DNA of 64,000 nucleotides. Source: Pseudoalteromonas piscicida (lineage in GTDB: Bacteria; Pseudomonadota; Gammaproteobacteria; Enterobacterales; Alteromonadaceae). The stretch lies in NCBI RefSeq assembly GCF_002744175.1, contig NZ_NKHF01000068.1, positions 51,885 through 115,884 of the forward strand, written 5' to 3'. Below, in pieces: positions 25,236-33,918 of this stretch. Position numbers and translations under genes: made by a program. Within the stretch, counting starts at the first letter, position 1, and each line of letters opens with the position of its first letter. The notes under the pieces were generated by a model that saw only the letters and a program-made list of their open reading frames with translations, did no database searches and was not told the origin of the DNA.

Positions 25236-25265
25236 GGGGAGGCATAAATTGCTTCCCTTTTTTTT
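25236..25265 (+). terminator. intrinsic terminator after the small lipoprotein
   Basis: GGGGAGGCA and TGCTTCCC pair with two G-U wobbles around AAAT, followed by at least eight T residues. Confidence 0.8.
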
Positions 25266-25419
25266 GAAAATCTCAATAGAACAAAGCCTTGAGCTTATCT
25301 TAACGAGATAATAGTGTGATGCATATCAATAGAGAGCTGCTTTATTTGCAATTATTGTTTGTAATCCAAGCACTTTAAGTAATACTTTATTTTAGTGTTC
25401 ACTCAATGAAAACTAGATT

Positions 25420-27045
25420 ATGCTAAACAAGGTTTCAGTCAAAAGCAGATTGTTGTCGCTTTCAGGAATACCAGCTGTATTTTTCGTCCTTGCTACTACT
25501 TTTACTATCGCTACATTATCAAATCTAACCAATTACATTGACCGTATCTACGACGATAGAGTGGTTCCCCTTAGGCAAATTAAGGTCGTATCGGACAATT
25601 ACGCGGTAGTCATCGTAGATACTTTCCACAAACTGAGAGGCAATCAATTATCCAATCGTGACGCATTAGCGCAAATAGAACAAGCCAGCGGAATTGCGCA
25701 AAAGGAGTGGGATAAATACTTAGCAACGGATCTGACGAAGGACGAGCAGAGACTTATTGCGCAGACTGAAAAAGCAGAGCGACAGGTTCAACAGTTGCTT
25801 TCTGACTATACTGCTCGCATCAACTCGGGTACGTTTTTATCTATCCCATACGATAAGTTTGTTCGTGATTTGTACGCGGCTTTTGACCCTTTAAGTGAGA
25901 GTTATAATGACTTAATTGAGCTACAGCTTGCCGAGGCGAAAACACTAAGAAGTGTTGGTCACGATGAGGCTGAAGACACCGAAAACTTTATGATTGTTTC
26001 GTCGGTTGTCATTGTGGTTGTTATGGTTTTCATTGGTATTTTGATATTTAAGTCAATTAACGAGCCGCTTAATCGACTGCGTATGCGGATAGGCAATATA
26101 GCCAGAGATGCCGACTTAACTCAACGCGTTATCGTGGAAGGGAATGATGAGCTCAGTGAGATTGGTAATGATTTTAACAGTATGGTCTCTAGCTTACATG
26201 AGCTGGTCATTAACCTGGTGACTATCGTTAATAGTCTTTCGAAGACCTCTAACGAGCTTAATGGGATCAGTCAATCGATTGCTGGAACCTCACAAGAGCA
26301 GGAACAACAAACGGTAATGATAGCAACAGCTGCCACAGAAATGAGTAGTGCGATACAAGAAGTTGCGCATAATGCAATGAACACAGCTAATAAAGCAGAA
26401 ATGTCGGGCAAATTAGCAAAACAGGGAATGGAAGTGATCGCCCTAAACATTGAAGCAATTGAAAGGCTTGCCAGTGAAGTGGGAGATAACGCTCAATTAA
26501 TCAAAGCGCTCAACGACCAATCCAATGAAATCAACCAGGTTGTATTGATGATCCAAGGGGTAGCAGAGCAAACAAACTTATTGGCTTTGAACGCAGCTAT
26601 TGAAGCGGCTAGGGCGGGTGAGTCTGGTCGTGGTTTCGCAGTTGTTGCTGATGAAGTAAGACAATTGGCGCACAATACACAAAAGGCGACAGAATCTATT
26701 CGCGATATGATTGGTAAACTTCAAGGTATGGCACAAAATGCTGTGTCGTCAATGGAGAATGCGCAAACTAGCGCTGCCTCAGGTGTCGAACGCGCCAATG
26801 AATCGGCACAGATCATGACTGATATAGACCAAGCAGTCGATGAAATTGTTGGTATGAATATTCAAGTATCAACAGCAACGGAAGAGCAAACTACCGTGGT
26901 TGCTGAGATAAGTGAAAATATCAATGACTTCAGTAGTAGCATTTCGGAAATAACCCAAAACGCGCAGAGTAATGCGGATGTCAGTAATGACTTGGAAGAA
27001 CTTGCACAGCAGCTAAACCGCCAAGTGCTAGTGTTTAAAGTGTAG
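25420..27045 (+). CDS. methyl-accepting chemotaxis protein
   Basis: A 541-residue chemoreceptor. A first membrane helix (about 11-31), a four-helix-bundle ligand-binding domain (about 35-185), a second helix (about 192-210) and a HAMP domain (about 212-265) precede the coiled-coil signalling domain. The hairpin tip contains the conserved [19 protein letters not shown] core (about 384-402). The receptor signals through CheA/CheW to the flagellar motor. The ligand is unknown; 4HB domains bind small organic acids or amino acids in other receptors. The gene is isolated, with no che genes in the window. The start codon at 25420 has no clear ribosome site (GAAAACTAG). Confidence 0.94.
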   Translation: MLNKVSVKSRLLSLSGIPAVFFVLATTFTIATLSNLTNYIDRIYDDRVVPLRQIKVVSDNYAVVIVDTFHKLRGNQLSNRDALAQIEQASGIAQKEWDKYLATDLTKDEQRLIAQTEKAERQVQQLLSDYTARINSGTFLSIPYDKFVRDLYAAFDPLSESYNDLIELQLAEAKTLRSVGHDEAEDTENFMIVSSVVIVVVMVFIGILIFKSINEPLNRLRMRIGNIARDADLTQRVIVEGNDELSEIGNDFNSMVSSLHELVINLVTIVNSLSKTSNELNGISQSIAGTSQEQEQQTVMIATAATEMSSAIQEVAHNAMNTANKAEMSGKLAKQGMEVIALNIEAIERLASEVGDNAQLIKALNDQSNEINQVVLMIQGVAEQTNLLALNAAIEAARAGESGRGFAVVADEVRQLAHNTQKATESIRDMIGKLQGMAQNAVSSMENAQTSAASGVERANESAQIMTDIDQAVDEIVGMNIQVSTATEEQTTVVAEISENINDFSSSISEITQNAQSNADVSNDLEELAQQLNRQVLVFKV

Positions 27046-27097
27046 GTGTAGGCACAACAGTGTGCTGGCCTACACTCAATCTATTTAACCTTCACTC

Positions 27098-27132
27098 GGG
27101 ATAACAACTTGCTCTATGGCAGCTGTTATCCC
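27098..27132 (+). terminator. inverted repeat after the chemoreceptor gene
   Basis: GGGATAACA (27098-27106) pairs with TGTTATCCC (27124-27132). The T-run is weak. A second inverted repeat (GTGTAGGC/GCCTACAC, about 27049-27075) lies just before it. Either may end the chemoreceptor transcript. Confidence 0.4.
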
Positions 27133-27149
27133 TTACTACTAACGCTATT

Positions 27150-27191
27150 TCTCCGTTTCAAAATAGCTAGTTTACTTAATACAATTGGTAT
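27150..27191. repeat. dispersed palindromic repeat, copy 3 (partial)
   Basis: TTACTTAATACAATTGGTAT at 27172-27191, together with CTACTAACGCTA and TTTCAAAATAGCTAG before it, matches the reverse complement of the left part of the 162-base copy at 30995. Only one end is present. Confidence 0.6.
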
Positions 27192-27231
27192 CACTTAATG
27201 AAGCAAAACGAAGCAAATTGGTATCAATATC

Positions 27232-29394
27232 TTAAAAACGGTACTTAGCACTTAATTGGTAAGCGCGTGGTTCATTATACTTTTTAGGAACAAAGCCAAA
27301 GGTATCGTAAAAGGTTTCATCTGTAAGATTGCTGACGCTTAATTTAAGGCTTAATTGTTCAGAATAATCATACTTGATGTGAGCATTTGCTAATATTTGA
27401 CTTTCTTTCACAGCTCGCACAGCACCGCGTCGATCACCAGTAGGAAGGCCAAGGTCGACGCCTGGGACATTAAGAACATTTACTTGGCGGTCTGTATCCC
27501 AAGTTAGAGCCAGACCAAAGCTCCAAGTTTCGTAAGTGTATTTTGTACTGGCGTTAATTGACTGCCTAGGCGCATATAAATTGAGGTCATTGTCGTTTTC
27601 ATCAACCACGTCAAAATCGCTATAACCCAAGTTTACCTGCCAGTCATCGGTAATATTACCTTCGATCTCAAGCTCAAACCCGTCGGCTTTAGCTCCATCG
27701 ACAGAACGGTATCTTGCTGGTCGTTGATCGGCGTATTTGGGAATGACCACACCGAAATCTTGTTTTAAACTGTCAAAGTAAGCAAAGTTTACTCGTAAGC
27801 TGTCATCAAATAAATTTGTTTTAACCCCCACTTCAATATTGCGTGCCGTGATTGGGTCGAGTTGCTTCAAGTTCTCGTCAACTTTATCTAGTTGTGGCTC
27901 ATAAGCGTCGGTATAGCTGACATAAGTACTAACTTGCGTATTAATATCGTAAACGAAACCAAGGTATAAGCTTTGACCTGATTCATTCCCCTTGTCGCTG
28001 GAAAAACCACTCCATGCAAAGTCACGCTCGTTACTGCGCTCATAATCGAATAGTTTGATACCAGCAATGGCATGAAGTGCATCTGTTAATACAAGTTTAC
28101 TACTTATAGCTAAACTTTGTTCTTTTGTGGTTTTATCCCAATAGCCAATAAATTGTTTGTCTGTAGCAGTTAAATGCGATGCGGGATGAAGGGTGTTAAT
28201 TGATTGCAGAGGGTAAAAAATGGTTCGTGCATTTTCATCTAGTTCCTCATAGCGATTATCGGTAGATTCAAAGTCAGCATTTAGATAAGTGATATTGACC
28301 TGATGATCGCGATCAAATAGCTCAAAGCGGCCAACAAGTCCCAAAATAATGTTGCTCCCATCAACCGTTTCAACCCACCTACGATCACCACCTAACAAGC
28401 CTAATCCCGTCTGTTTATCCGGATTACCGCTAAAATAGGTCATGGTAATGTCAGCTTTTGTTTTACTATACTGAGCACCAAAGTTCAGTGCCCAGTCTAA
28501 ATTAATTTGATGGGATAGCTTAAAGTGGTAACTTTGATGCGTATTACTGTTGAAGCCATCTGGTGAAGATAAGTTGGTCTTTTTGTCAACATCAACTTCA
28601 GTGCCATCCGCGTAGAAGATGGGCAGCCCCCATGGTGACAGTTTTAGCTCATTGTCCTGATAGTGTATGGTAAATGAAGCTTCAGTCTCATCAGAAAAAT
28701 AATGATGCAATTGAGTATACGCCACAACTTTATTGCTATTTTCTTTGTCTACAAAGCTGTCTTTGTCTTCGTAGGCTAGAATAATACGACCTGCAAGGGC
28801 TTTATCATCGGTAAGCGCACCTGTCGCATCGATGTGTGATCGCACTTTGTTCCATGAACCGAGCTCGGCACCAACTTCGATGAAACCATCGCGATCGGGC
28901 TGCTTGGTGATAACATTCAATGTGGCTGAAGGTTGTCCGGCTCCGGACATTAAGCCAGCTGCACCTCTAAGCACTTCAACTCGATCATAGACAATTGTAT
29001 CTAAGCGGCTTTCTTGAGGCCCAGCAATAGAAGTTGGTAAGCCATCTTTCACCAGCGCATTAACTAAATAGCCCCGAGAGGTAAATTCTGTGTTGTCACC
29101 AGCACCATACTTGTAGCGAGAGATACCTGTCGCTTGTACCATGACGTCCTCTAAGTCCTCCAGCTCAAAGTCATCAATATAATCATGATTCAATACAGTA
29201 ACTGATTGTGGAGTTTCTTTAATGCTCAGATCGAGTCCTGTAGGACCGGAGTTTCGCTTAATAGGCTGACCGACAATATCAATCCGTTCAATATCGTTAT
29301 TACCTTTAGGAACATTAGCCAAGGTATACGGAGAGAAATATGCCAATGACAACAATAAGGTTAAAGCTGCAGATTGCTGAGCGTTGCTTCGCAT
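27232..29394 (-). CDS. TonB-dependent siderophore receptor
   Basis: A 720-residue outer-membrane receptor with a signal peptide, a plug domain (VTVLNHDYIDDFELEDL region, VLRGAAGLMSGAGQPSATLNVI in parts) and a 22-strand barrel ending in KYRF. The plug elements RLDTIVYDRVEVLRG and the GAGQPSATLNVITK segment are typical of ferric-siderophore receptors of the FhuE/FoxA/FpvA group. I chose the ATG at 29394 because AAAGGAATTCCC precedes it; the longer form to 29508 has no such site and its signal is less natural. It is divergent from a PepSY membrane protein, a pairing typical of iron-uptake loci. No clear Fur box was found by eye. Confidence 0.9.
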   Translation of the reverse strand: MRSNAQQSAALTLLLSLAYFSPYTLANVPKGNNDIERIDIVGQPIKRNSGPTGLDLSIKETPQSVTVLNHDYIDDFELEDLEDVMVQATGISRYKYGAGDNTEFTSRGYLVNALVKDGLPTSIAGPQESRLDTIVYDRVEVLRGAAGLMSGAGQPSATLNVITKQPDRDGFIEVGAELGSWNKVRSHIDATGALTDDKALAGRIILAYEDKDSFVDKENSNKVVAYTQLHHYFSDETEASFTIHYQDNELKLSPWGLPIFYADGTEVDVDKKTNLSSPDGFNSNTHQSYHFKLSHQINLDWALNFGAQYSKTKADITMTYFSGNPDKQTGLGLLGGDRRWVETVDGSNIILGLVGRFELFDRDHQVNITYLNADFESTDNRYEELDENARTIFYPLQSINTLHPASHLTATDKQFIGYWDKTTKEQSLAISSKLVLTDALHAIAGIKLFDYERSNERDFAWSGFSSDKGNESGQSLYLGFVYDINTQVSTYVSYTDAYEPQLDKVDENLKQLDPITARNIEVGVKTNLFDDSLRVNFAYFDSLKQDFGVVIPKYADQRPARYRSVDGAKADGFELEIEGNITDDWQVNLGYSDFDVVDENDNDLNLYAPRQSINASTKYTYETWSFGLALTWDTDRQVNVLNVPGVDLGLPTGDRRGAVRAVKESQILANAHIKYDYSEQLSLKLSVSNLTDETFYDTFGFVPKKYNEPRAYQLSAKYRF

Positions 29395-29620
29395 GGGAAT
29401 TCCTTTATTGAAATTATTCTTTGTTTGATTAAACACAATACTGTGCTTTATAAGGACGAATAATGGGAACGAAAATTTTGCGAAAGTTTGTAAAAAGCCG
29501 CTATACACGTTTTTAATGTCATAGGTCTTATCTCGTGTTGAAGTGTTTTTAAATAAGAATAGCTTCTGTTACCTTATTGGGTAAATTTGGCGCAGAGCTT
29601 AATCTGACATCGGGTATAAA

Positions 29621-30961
29621 ATGACGATAAAAAAGTGGTTTCATTGGCATAGTCTGAGTGGAGTATGGTGTGGTTTGTTATTGTTTCTAATCTGCTGGAC
29701 TGGCGCGTTTGCTAGCATCTCTTATGAACTAGACTGGTTATTTGATAACAAAGTCAGAGCTGGAAATGGTGTCCAGAAGGTGGATTTAGCGAGTGCTTAT
29801 GAAAAAGTAAAGCAGACATACCCTCAGGCTCGAATAGGGATTGCATTTGCTGGGCAAGCAACTAATTTTGCTCATGATTTTGTGTTACGTTTCCCTGATG
29901 GCCCATGGCAACATGTTTATGTTGATCCAAGTACTGGTCGCATTCAAGGAAAAACGAGTTTTCTGAATACTCAGCGGTTTTTTCGAGATTTTCATATGCA
30001 CTTTTTTAATGTGTTTGATCATCCAGTTTCATATTACTTAGTATTACTATTTTCGATTCCACTGAGTTTATCTATCATAACAGCGCTGTATTTATATAGA
30101 GGGTGGTGGAGAAAGCTGCTGTCGTTGCACCGAACAGGTGATACTCGGGCCAAAGTAGCCAGCTTGCATAAGCTATCTGGGGTATGGAGTGTGTGGTTTG
30201 CTGTTGTTATTGCATTAACCAGCATTTGGTATCTTTTTGAATTCATCAGGATGGACTTAGGCGACGGTAAAACAGCTTTTTCGGATGTCGGTATGTTTGC
30301 GGTACACTCATTACCAGAACTTAAGCCCCAAGATAAACCTAGGCTATCAGTGACTGCACTGACAGCCATAGTAAAAAAGATGAGACCAAGCTTTGAAGTA
30401 AAAGCTATTCGTTATTCTGGTGGGTATTTTTATGTTGAGGGACAGTCGGATGAGTGGCTGGTAAGAGATAGAGGCAATAAAGTGTACTTGAATCCCTATT
30501 CGGGGACTGTGGTATACAGCCAAACGGCCTCAAGCCAAGGGTTGTACTGGCGTTTGTCAGATACAGTAGATCCCTTACATTTTGGTAATTTTGCCGGTAT
30601 GTGGGTTAAAATATTGTGGTGTGTATTTGCACTGTTACTTGCATTTTTAGCACTGAGCGGCACATATATGTATATTAAACGGCAGCTAAAGTTACGCCGT
30701 AAAGAAACTGTGTTGGGAGTGAAAATCTCGTTAGCTTTTAGTGTTGGCTTACTGTTATGTATCACAAATTATGCCTATGAGACTTTAATGAGTTATGGTG
30801 AAGGCGGTAATTTCCCACTATTACCAACCAGTACCTCATTGTTTTTACTGGGTTGGACCTTGCTAACTGGTTTAATCATTACACTTTGGGTTGGGGCATT
30901 AATACGCCTATGCCGAGAAGTAAAAACCAAAAACAAAGTTCACTTGAGGGAAAAAATCTGA
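29621..30961 (+). CDS. PepSY-domain inner-membrane protein of an iron-uptake pair
   Basis: A 446-residue membrane protein that begins with the PepSY-associated motif WFHWHSLSGVWCGLLLF and has about five further hydrophobic spans (near 135-155, 190-208, 330-350, 370-390 and 405-425). PepSY-type segments lie between spans 1-2 and 3-4. It resembles PiuB-like iron-regulated membrane proteins, many of which adjoin TonB receptors and are thought to reduce or release iron from siderophores in the periplasm. Histidines in the spans (HWH at 7-9, HMHFF) are consistent with heme ligation in this family. The divergent receptor is the likely partner. Confidence 0.82.
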   Translation: MTIKKWFHWHSLSGVWCGLLLFLICWTGAFASISYELDWLFDNKVRAGNGVQKVDLASAYEKVKQTYPQARIGIAFAGQATNFAHDFVLRFPDGPWQHVYVDPSTGRIQGKTSFLNTQRFFRDFHMHFFNVFDHPVSYYLVLLFSIPLSLSIITALYLYRGWWRKLLSLHRTGDTRAKVASLHKLSGVWSVWFAVVIALTSIWYLFEFIRMDLGDGKTAFSDVGMFAVHSLPELKPQDKPRLSVTALTAIVKKMRPSFEVKAIRYSGGYFYVEGQSDEWLVRDRGNKVYLNPYSGTVVYSQTASSQGLYWRLSDTVDPLHFGNFAGMWVKILWCVFALLLAFLALSGTYMYIKRQLKLRRKETVLGVKISLAFSVGLLLCITNYAYETLMSYGEGGNFPLLPTSTSLFLLGWTLLTGLIITLWVGALIRLCREVKTKNKVHLREKI

Positions 30962-30994
30962 CACGCGTTCTGCGGTGCTTATTTAGAGCAACTA

Positions 30995-31156
30995 ATACCG
31001 ATTGTATTAAATAAACTAGCTCTTTTGAAGCGGAGGGGTAGCGTTAGTAGCAAGGCAAAAGTTTTGCTATTTAGTTGTTCTCAATGAGAAATTTTTAACG
31101 ATACTAATATGGAATTTCAGCCTTAAAATTGATTGGAGACTGAATTCAATTGGTAT
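30995..31156. repeat. dispersed palindromic repeat, copy 4 (162 bases, longest)
   Basis: Ends ATACCGATTGTATTAAAT and AATTCAATTGGTAT form imperfect inverted terminal repeats. The interior includes GCGTTAGTAGCAAGGC, shared in inverted orientation with the copy at 27150. There is no ORF inside, so it is MITE-like. It fills most of the gene-free gap 30962-31335. Confidence 0.7.
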
Positions 31157-31238
31157 AAATAGCAACGTTTTTTCCTTGCCTATATGGATATAGGTATTTT
31201 GGCGATAGCAGGGCGCGAGAGCTGTGCAGCTGAAGTTA

Positions 31239-31286
31239 TTCTCCTGCTGAAAAATAGATCATTTACTTAATATAATTGCTTTGTAT
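31239..31286. repeat. degenerate remnant of the palindromic repeat
   Basis: AAAAATAGATCATTTACTTAATATAATTG matches the inner half of copy 1 (its parts AATAG, ATTTACTTAATA); the outer GGTAT end is altered to TTGTAT. It lies 80 bases from copy 4, in the same gap. Confidence 0.5.
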
Positions 31287-31293
31287 AAAAATA

Positions 31294-31322
31294 AAAAAAC
31301 CTCGCTATGGCGAGGTTTTTTT
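31294..31322 (-). terminator. intrinsic terminator of the 123-residue ORF
   Basis: AAACCTCGC (31297-31305), loop TATG, GCGAGGTTT (31310-31318), with A- and T-runs on the two sides; it can act on both strands and lies 14 bases beyond the stop of the gene at 31336-31707. Confidence 0.85.
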
Positions 31323-31335
31323 AACGGGGTTGTTG

Positions 31336-31707
31336 TTAAACAACGCCACGAGGTAAGCGGCAATCGTGGTCTTTTGCTGCAAGTTCAGCAATCCACTGCT
31401 CTTCCGCTTTAAAGCCTTCTTCGTTTTCTTTAACGACAGTAAAGCTCACTGACTTTTCAGCTGCTACTTTAGGGGCCTTTTTAGTCGTTTTCGCTTTTTT
31501 AGCAGGCGCCTGCGTTGTCTCACTTGCTACAGCTGACCCTGAAGTTAGCTCTTCTGTTAATGCCGCTACTTCAGCAAGACGCATGTTTTTGCCGCCATCG
31601 ATGCTATACCAACCTGGTTTTGCAGTGATCTCAGGCTTTTTGCCATGTGCAGCTTCGTACGCAGCTTCGAAAGCGCTTAGTACTTCAGTTTTATCTAGTT
31701 TACTCAT
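31336..31707 (-). CDS. hypothetical protein with a lysine/alanine-rich linker
   Basis: A 123-residue soluble protein in two parts. Residues 1-50 form a compact region (SKLDKTEVLSAFEAAYEAAHG, PGWYSIDGGKNMRLAEV) that contains a YSIDGGK motif. A linker about 60-85 is rich in lysine and alanine (PAKKAKTTKKAPKVAA), as in nucleic-acid-binding tails. The C-terminal part ends in AKDHDCRLPRGVV. The gene has its own terminator and no operon partner, and GGATCTACG precedes the ATG. I recognise no named family; the basic linker suggests RNA or DNA association, but this is a guess. Confidence 0.65.
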   Translation of the reverse strand: MSKLDKTEVLSAFEAAYEAAHGKKPEITAKPGWYSIDGGKNMRLAEVAALTEELTSGSAVASETTQAPAKKAKTTKKAPKVAAEKSVSFTVVKENEEGFKAEEQWIAELAAKDHDCRLPRGVV

Positions 31708-31852
31708 CGTAGATCCTAGTCGTGTTGTACGCGGATACGCGGGTTAAGATTAAACTCTATTTATACCCATATTTGCGTAAATTTTCAATTTTTTACGTTT
31801 TTCAGCGCCAATTTATCGAAATTTCGCTATTATTTGTTCCCTTTTTCATCGT

Positions 31853-32617
31853 TCAGAGAGCCTCGGGGTCAATTGTTCGCCGGATCGAGATCCATGCACT
31901 TCCCACCTGCTCATGCCAAATTCGAGTGACAATTTCGAGCGCTTTGTGCTGGGGGATAAACTGTCTGCTCCATGGATACTGGTTAAAGTTATAAAACTCA
32001 GTGGGTGCCGAAATCACATTCACTCCTTGTGCTTCAAACAGATCTTTTGCCCTTTGCATATGTGAGGCGGAGGTCACTAAGGCAACGTCATAGTCTACCA
32101 GTTTGCTGGCCAGCATTCTTGCCTCATCTGCGGTATCTTTTGCACTGGGGTTTTGTTTGATTCTTGAAGCTGGAATTCCTAAGCTTTGCGCCGTTTTTGC
32201 CATGAGCCCCGCGCTTGTTGCATGACCGTACCCATAACCAGGTACAAATAACTGAGCGTTCGGATACATATTCGCAAGTCTAATGCCTTCGACAAGCCGA
32301 GCTAGGCCACAACTTCCAAGTTGAGCGTTACTAGGGAGGGAGTTATTTGGATACAAATCACAACCGAGGACGACAATTTTATCTATGTTCCTATGCTTTG
32401 CAGGGTTAAAAGCCCGAAGGTGATTGGAATCCCATTCAATAACGCGTTGGGCGACATAGGGGGTTGATATTCCCCAAATAGATAACACAGTAAACCAACA
32501 GGCTACATAGGGGGCTTTGCGTGTTTTTGCGACAAAAAGCAGCAATAGCATCAGTATTATCAAAGCAAGTGGTAACGGCATAAGCAATTGACCGATCACC
32601 TTTTTAACTTCAAACAT
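31853..32617 (-). CDS. elyC: ElyC-like envelope biogenesis factor (DUF218)
   Basis: A 254-residue protein with two N-terminal membrane helices (about 12-30 and 38-57) followed by a DUF218 domain. The start FEVKKVIGQLLMPLPLAL aligns closely with E. coli ElyC, and the domain shows VVLGCDLYP, RLVEGIRLANMYP and LVTSASHMQRA. In E. coli, ElyC supports peptidoglycan assembly at low temperature, acting on lipid-carrier metabolism. The E. coli form GGGY is replaced here by GCDL in the first motif, a noticeable variation in the proposed active-site loop. The gene is monocistronic between the 123-residue ORF and metR. Confidence 0.83.
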   Translation of the reverse strand: MFEVKKVIGQLLMPLPLALIILMLLLLFVAKTRKAPYVACWFTVLSIWGISTPYVAQRVIEWDSNHLRAFNPAKHRNIDKIVVLGCDLYPNNSLPSNAQLGSCGLARLVEGIRLANMYPNAQLFVPGYGYGHATSAGLMAKTAQSLGIPASRIKQNPSAKDTADEARMLASKLVDYDVALVTSASHMQRAKDLFEAQGVNVISAPTEFYNFNQYPWSRQFIPQHKALEIVTRIWHEQVGSAWISIRRTIDPEAL

Positions 32618-32740
32618 CTAAAATCCTTGTGCTAGAACCATTAAGCTTATCGTTATGCTAGCACGGGAATGACATCCTACAAACGAAACGCACTTAAAAG
32701 TGCGAGTCTTAACTTGTTGAAGAGGCAGCTTCTACCTTTG

Positions 32741-33628
32741 TCACCTGGCTGTGGTTTTGCGGCAGGTGTTTAAGAAGTGGCGGTACACAGGGTTATCTTT
32801 CATGCTTTTTTTCATTGCCAAATACATAGGACGGTTCAATCCAAGTGCACCAAGTGGAATTGACTTGATCAACCCTTGGCTTTCATACGGCGTTACCAAC
32901 CAATCTGGTAATGCAGCGACACCCATACCCGCACTGACGAGTTGAAAAATAAGTAACCCTTGATCTACGGTTTTTAATGTTCCGTCAAAACGGGCATTTT
33001 GGATGAAGTGCTTAAAAATATCTTGGCGTTCACGGGGAATAGGGTAAGAGATAATTGTTTCGTCTTTTAGGTCAAGCGCAGTGACGTAAGCTTTTTTAGC
33101 CAGTTCATGGTCTGGGGCGACGATTAGTTTTAATTTAAAGTCAAATAAATGGGCGTATTCAAGCTGTTCAGGTTCACGAATGTCTGAGGTTAGAACCAAA
33201 TCTAGCTCATCTTCAATTAGGTCGGGGATCGCGTCGTAGCTAAATCCACGCTCGTAATCCACCTTAATATCTGGCCAAAAGGTGTTGAACTCTTTAATGG
33301 TAGGCAGTAGCCAATGAAAGCAAGCATGGCACTCTACACTTAATCTTAGCTGAGAAATCGGTTGATTAAGGCTTTCTTTCAAACGACATTTGGTTGCTTC
33401 TACTTTTGGTAAGACGTCATTAGCTAGTTCTAATAGCAACATACCTTGTGGAGTGAAGCGAACAGGCTGCGTCTTGCGCTCAAATAATTGACAGTCAAGT
33501 TTGCTCTCGAGATCTTTGATCTGATGAGATAAAGCGGATTGAGTGAGGAATAGCTCTCTGGCTGTGTTTACAAGAGAACCAGTTTCTTTCAAGGTGGAGA
33601 TGGTTTTTAGGTGCTTAATATCAATCAT
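32741..33628 (-). CDS. metR: LysR-family transcriptional regulator MetR
   Basis: A 295-residue LysR-type regulator starting MIDIKHLKTISTLKE, which matches the MetR N-terminus. The helix-turn-helix occupies about residues 18-37 (LFLTQSALSHQIKDLE) and the co-inducer domain follows (about 90-290, including LRLSVECHACFHWLLP). MetR activates metE and other methionine genes with homocysteine as co-inducer. The divergent partner is metE. The start at 33628 agrees with the E. coli protein; an ATG at 33637 would add three residues. Met boxes at 33702-33725 suggest that MetJ represses it. Confidence 0.94.
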   Translation of the reverse strand: MIDIKHLKTISTLKETGSLVNTARELFLTQSALSHQIKDLESKLDCQLFERKTQPVRFTPQGMLLLELANDVLPKVEATKCRLKESLNQPISQLRLSVECHACFHWLLPTIKEFNTFWPDIKVDYERGFSYDAIPDLIEDELDLVLTSDIREPEQLEYAHLFDFKLKLIVAPDHELAKKAYVTALDLKDETIISYPIPRERQDIFKHFIQNARFDGTLKTVDQGLLIFQLVSAGMGVAALPDWLVTPYESQGLIKSIPLGALGLNRPMYLAMKKSMKDNPVYRHFLNTCRKTTAR

Positions 33629-33701
33629 TATCAACAATTCTCATATTTTAAGTGAGCAAATCTCAGCTTTGTTCAATATTACGATTATATTTACTTGTTA
33701 T

Positions 33702-33725
33702 CAATGTCTAGACGTCTAAATGCCT
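33702..33725. promoter_or_regulatory. tandem MetJ boxes on the metR side
   Basis: Three adjacent 8-mers CAATGTCT, AGACGTCT and AAATGCCT; the central one is a perfect met box and the flanks match 5 of 8 positions. MetJ with S-adenosylmethionine binds such arrays cooperatively. Confidence 0.75.
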
Positions 33726-33886
33726 GTGTTAAATTGTTCAAAAATTCACAAATCCACTATAGCACTAAAGATGACAGCGTTGTCAGTAGTTGTGTAAAAA
33801 TTTTGCAAAAAATTACAATTTAGTTTTCTTCATATCCATTTTGAAAAAGGATCAGTTGTGATTAATGGACTTGGAGTTTAATTTTT

Positions 33887-33902
33887 AGACGTCTAAACAT
33901 CT
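33887..33902. promoter_or_regulatory. tandem MetJ boxes next to the metE ribosome-binding site
   Basis: AGACGTCT (33887-33894, perfect) and AAACATCT (33895-33902, 6 of 8). They end one base before AAAGGA of the metE Shine-Dalgarno region, 16 bases from the ATG. TGAA-N5-ATCA at 33842-33854 may be a MetR half-site pair with one mismatch. Confidence 0.75.
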
Positions 33903-33918
33903 AAAAGGAAATATTACC

